Positions 5,981 through 7,607 of a stretch of DNA of 7,607 nt are shown one piece after another. Under the pieces are notes generated by a model, which saw nothing but the letters and a program-made list of their open reading frames with translations, was not told the DNA's origin and did not search any database. This DNA comes from Bacteroidota bacterium (GTDB lineage: Bacteria > Bacteroidota > Ignavibacteria > UBA10030 > UBA8401), in NCBI GenBank assembly GCA_030824295.1, contig JAVBYA010000156.1, positions 1-7,607 on the forward strand, written 5' to 3'. The number at the start of each line of letters is the position of its first letter. Positions within the stretch are counted from its first letter, which is position 1. A program made the translations under genes and the position numbers.

Positions 5981-6454
5981 ATGGACTATCTCTTTTTTAA
6001 ATTGCTGCACATCATCGGTGTCATCCTCTTCCTCGGGAACATCATTACGGGGATCTTCTGGATGCACATCGCCGTCCGCTCAAAGGACGCCAGGATCATC
6101 GGTCACACCCTGAAAGGGATCATCGCAGCCGATACGGTCTTCACCATGCCGAACGTGATCCTCATCGCTGCGACCGGAGTGATGACGGCGATGGTCGGCC
6201 GGCTTCCCATCTTCGGCACAGGATGGATCATCTGGTCCATCGCCCTCTTCATTCTCTCCGGCATCGTCTTCATGGCCAGGGTAGCACCGCTGCAGAAGCG
6301 CATGGCGGCAATGACGGAAGAGCATGCCGGGGATATCGCGTTTGACTGGAGCACATTCCGCGGACTCTATACCTCCTGGATCGTCTGGGGTATCGCTGCA
6401 ACGGTCACACCGCTTGCCGCCGCGGTGATGATGGTCCTGAAACGGCCGTACTGA
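5981..6454 (+). CDS. DUF2269 family integral membrane protein
   Basis: This 157-residue protein has four predicted membrane helices at about 6-28, 51-72, 80-99 and 130-153. It matches the pattern of the DUF2269 family: an N-terminal LLHIIGVILFLGNIITGIFW (8-27) with a helix-embedded histidine, WMHIAVRSKDARII (27-40), a second helix with TGVMTAM (65-71), WSIALFILSGIVFMARVAP (85-103), and a soluble hydrophilic loop (104-128) before the last helix. Its biochemical role is not established; histidines and polar residues within the membrane have led to suggestions of a redox or transport link, but nothing here tests that. The start ATG 5981 has AAGGTG just upstream and an inverted repeat in front of it. 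The gap to the M24 gene is 102 bases, so it may be in the same transcript or under its own control. Family call fairly sure, function unknown. Confidence 0.85.
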   Translation: MDYLFFKLLHIIGVILFLGNIITGIFWMHIAVRSKDARIIGHTLKGIIAADTVFTMPNVILIAATGVMTAMVGRLPIFGTGWIIWSIALFILSGIVFMARVAPLQKRMAAMTEEHAGDIAFDWSTFRGLYTSWIVWGIAATVTPLAAAVMMVLKRPY

Positions 6455-6537
6455 GCAGCCGCTCACATGATGCCATCCTCCCTCAACCGGACCGATCCGA
6501 TCCGGCTTCTCACGCACACCGATTCGGGAGAATACGA

Positions 6538-6566
6538 TTGCATCCGTATTTTCCTCATTGTATTAT
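6538..6566 (+). promoter_or_regulatory. Sigma70-like promoter candidate for the P450 gene
   Basis: TTGCAT (6538-6543) and TATTAT (6561-6566) stand exactly 17 bases apart, close to the classical -35/-10 pattern, in an AT-rich dip between DUF2269 and P450. Transcription would start near 6573, leaving a leader of about 55 bases before ATG 6628. The rest of the 173-base gap (6455-6627) shows only weak short hairpins and no terminator with a T-run. Confidence 0.45.
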
Positions 6567-6627
6567 CTATGCGGGACTGCTGCTGCATCCGGCATCCTGA
6601 TCACTTTTTCTTCACATCCGGCTGTCA

Positions 6628-7607
6628 ATGAACTCCAACACTGCTACGCTCAATACGTTCCAAACACTCCGGCACCTGTACGGGATCACCTTCACACCCA
6701 TGAGCACGTTCAACCGCCTAGCGGAACGGTACGGGAACGTTCTCCATCTGAAATTCGGCAACGATGCGGTCATCTTCGTTAATGATCCTGAGGTGATCAA
6801 GTATATCCTGAAAACGAACCACGAGAACTTCCCGCGGGGGAAGGCCATCTCGGATCTGAAGCCGCTCCTGGGTGAAGGCCTCTTCCTCTCCGAAGGGGAG
6901 CATTGGAAGTCGCAGCATAAACTGCTGCAGCCGGTCTTCCACCAGCACCGGATGGATGTATTCTCCGATCTGCTCAGGGAGGAACTCCGCTCCATGGTCC
7001 AGTCATTCCAGCGTCACGCCGAAGCAAAGACGGCGGTCGATCTGGAAAAGGAGTTCATAGCGCTGCTGTTCTCCCTGACGATGCGGTATTTGATCTCCCC
7101 GAAAAGCATGATGGACAATGACCGGCTGATCAGCGGGTTGAAAACGATCCTCGGACACACGACCACGATGCGGCACTATTGGAGGCAGATCCTCGGCATC
7201 CTCTTCCGCCGGCCGGTGCAGATCTTCGATTTCCATAAGCCCAGAAAAGCGCTCGATGATATCCAGCATGCCGTCGATCGATTGTTCGATGATGTCATGA
7301 ATGGGACGATCCTGCCGGGTGAATTCATGAGGGTCCTCACCGATGAGCACAAAGCGGGAAGACTCACTGCTCAGCAGGTGAAGGATGAGATGCAGACCGT
7401 GCTGTTCGCCGGGTATGACACGGTGGCCGAAGGACTCCTGTGGCTGGTCTACTTCCTCTCCACACATCCGGAGTGGAACGGACGCATCACCGCAGAGCTT
7501 GCAGATCTTGCTCCCCGGGCAGAGGATGCTCTGATCTCCCCGCAGGAAACCCCCGTGATGCAGGCCTGCATTAAAGAGACACTCCGGTTGATGCCCCCTG
7601 CGTGGTC
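6628..7607 (+). CDS. Cytochrome P450, N-terminal part (haem-binding region beyond window)
   Basis: The frame from ATG 6628 is open for 326 codons to the window edge. There is no N-terminal membrane anchor, so it is a soluble bacterial-type P450 that would need separate electron donors. Recognised parts are LAERYGNVLHLKFG (31-44); the C-helix region GEHWKSQHKLLQPVFH (90-105); the I-helix LFAGYDTVAEGL (259-270), with Asp264-Thr265 as the acid/alcohol pair for oxygen activation; and the K-helix ExxR (Glu317, Arg320) in KETLRLMPPAW. The PERF-type motif and the FxxGxxxCxG haem-cysteine loop should follow beyond the edge; a typical total is about 440-460 residues. In the C-helix WxxxR position the arginine is replaced by His97 (W93-KSQ-H97). 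In this family fatty acids, terpenoids or steroids are typical substrates; none can be assigned. The start is chosen as the first ATG in frame after the promoter; Met25 is a less likely alternative. No Shine-Dalgarno sequence is seen. Confidence 0.93.
   Translation, partial: MNSNTATLNTFQTLRHLYGITFTPMSTFNRLAERYGNVLHLKFGNDAVIFVNDPEVIKYILKTNHENFPRGKAISDLKPLLGEGLFLSEGEHWKSQHKLLQPVFHQHRMDVFSDLLREELRSMVQSFQRHAEAKTAVDLEKEFIALLFSLTMRYLISPKSMMDNDRLISGLKTILGHTTTMRHYWRQILGILFRRPVQIFDFHKPRKALDDIQHAVDRLFDDVMNGTILPGEFMRVLTDEHKAGRLTAQQVKDEMQTVLFAGYDTVAEGLLWLVYFLSTHPEWNGRITAELADLAPRAEDALISPQETPVMQACIKETLRLMPPAW

Noticed and set aside
6452..6465. TGAGC-AGCC-GCTCA hairpin at the DUF2269 stop codon as a terminator
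   Set aside because: Five-base stem with no following T-run; too weak to call.
6487..6505. CCGGA-n9-TCCGG inverted repeat in the gap before P450
   Set aside because: Short arms in a region rich in ACCGATCC-like repeats, with no T-run; likely chance.

Overview
The window carries eight protein-coding genes in two opposed blocks. Several signs suggest a moderately GC-rich member of the Bacteroidota/Ignavibacteriota/Kapabacteria side of the FCB group. These are a TAnnTTTG-type promoter (TATATTTG, read on the minus strand at 2054-2047), a TonB-dependent receptor with an N-terminal carboxypeptidase-regulatory-like domain, few clear Shine-Dalgarno sequences, and short lipophilic signal peptides of the MKKFIFLFLPAMLFSQS kind. 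The phylum placement is an inference; no marker in the window settles it.

Minus strand, 3974 down to 1. A secreted CocE/NonD-type (peptidase S15-like) serine hydrolase occupies 3974-2142. After a 138-base gap holding a promoter and an AT-rich inverted repeat comes what looks like a four-gene operon: a 68-residue basic protein (2003-1797), ribosomal protein bL28 (1763-1533), a small exported His/Cys-rich DUF2946-like protein (1529-1218), and the first 382 residues of a TonB-dependent receptor (1148-1, cut by the window edge). Only three bases separate the bL28 stop from the start of the His/Cys-rich protein. An 18-bp perfect palindrome lies just ahead of the receptor start. The receptor plug resembles ZnuD-type zinc receptors, the small protein carries HHH and CxxC, and this bL28 has no zinc-binding cysteine set. 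Together these suggest a metal-acquisition operon attached to a ribosomal protein gene, possibly responding to zinc or copper. This is the most interesting part of the window.

Plus strand, 4274 to 7607. After a 299-base divergent intergenic region come an integral-membrane M50-type metalloprotease (4274-5140), a stand-alone M24 'pita-bread' metallopeptidase (5195-5878), a four-helix DUF2269 membrane protein (5981-6454) and the first 326 residues of a cytochrome P450 (from 6628, cut by the window edge before the haem cysteine). The first three are spaced closely enough (54 and 102 bases) to be co-transcribed. The P450 has its own sigma70-like promoter candidate. No shared pathway for these plus-strand genes is evident.

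No tRNA, rRNA, CRISPR array, transposase or insertion sequence was seen.
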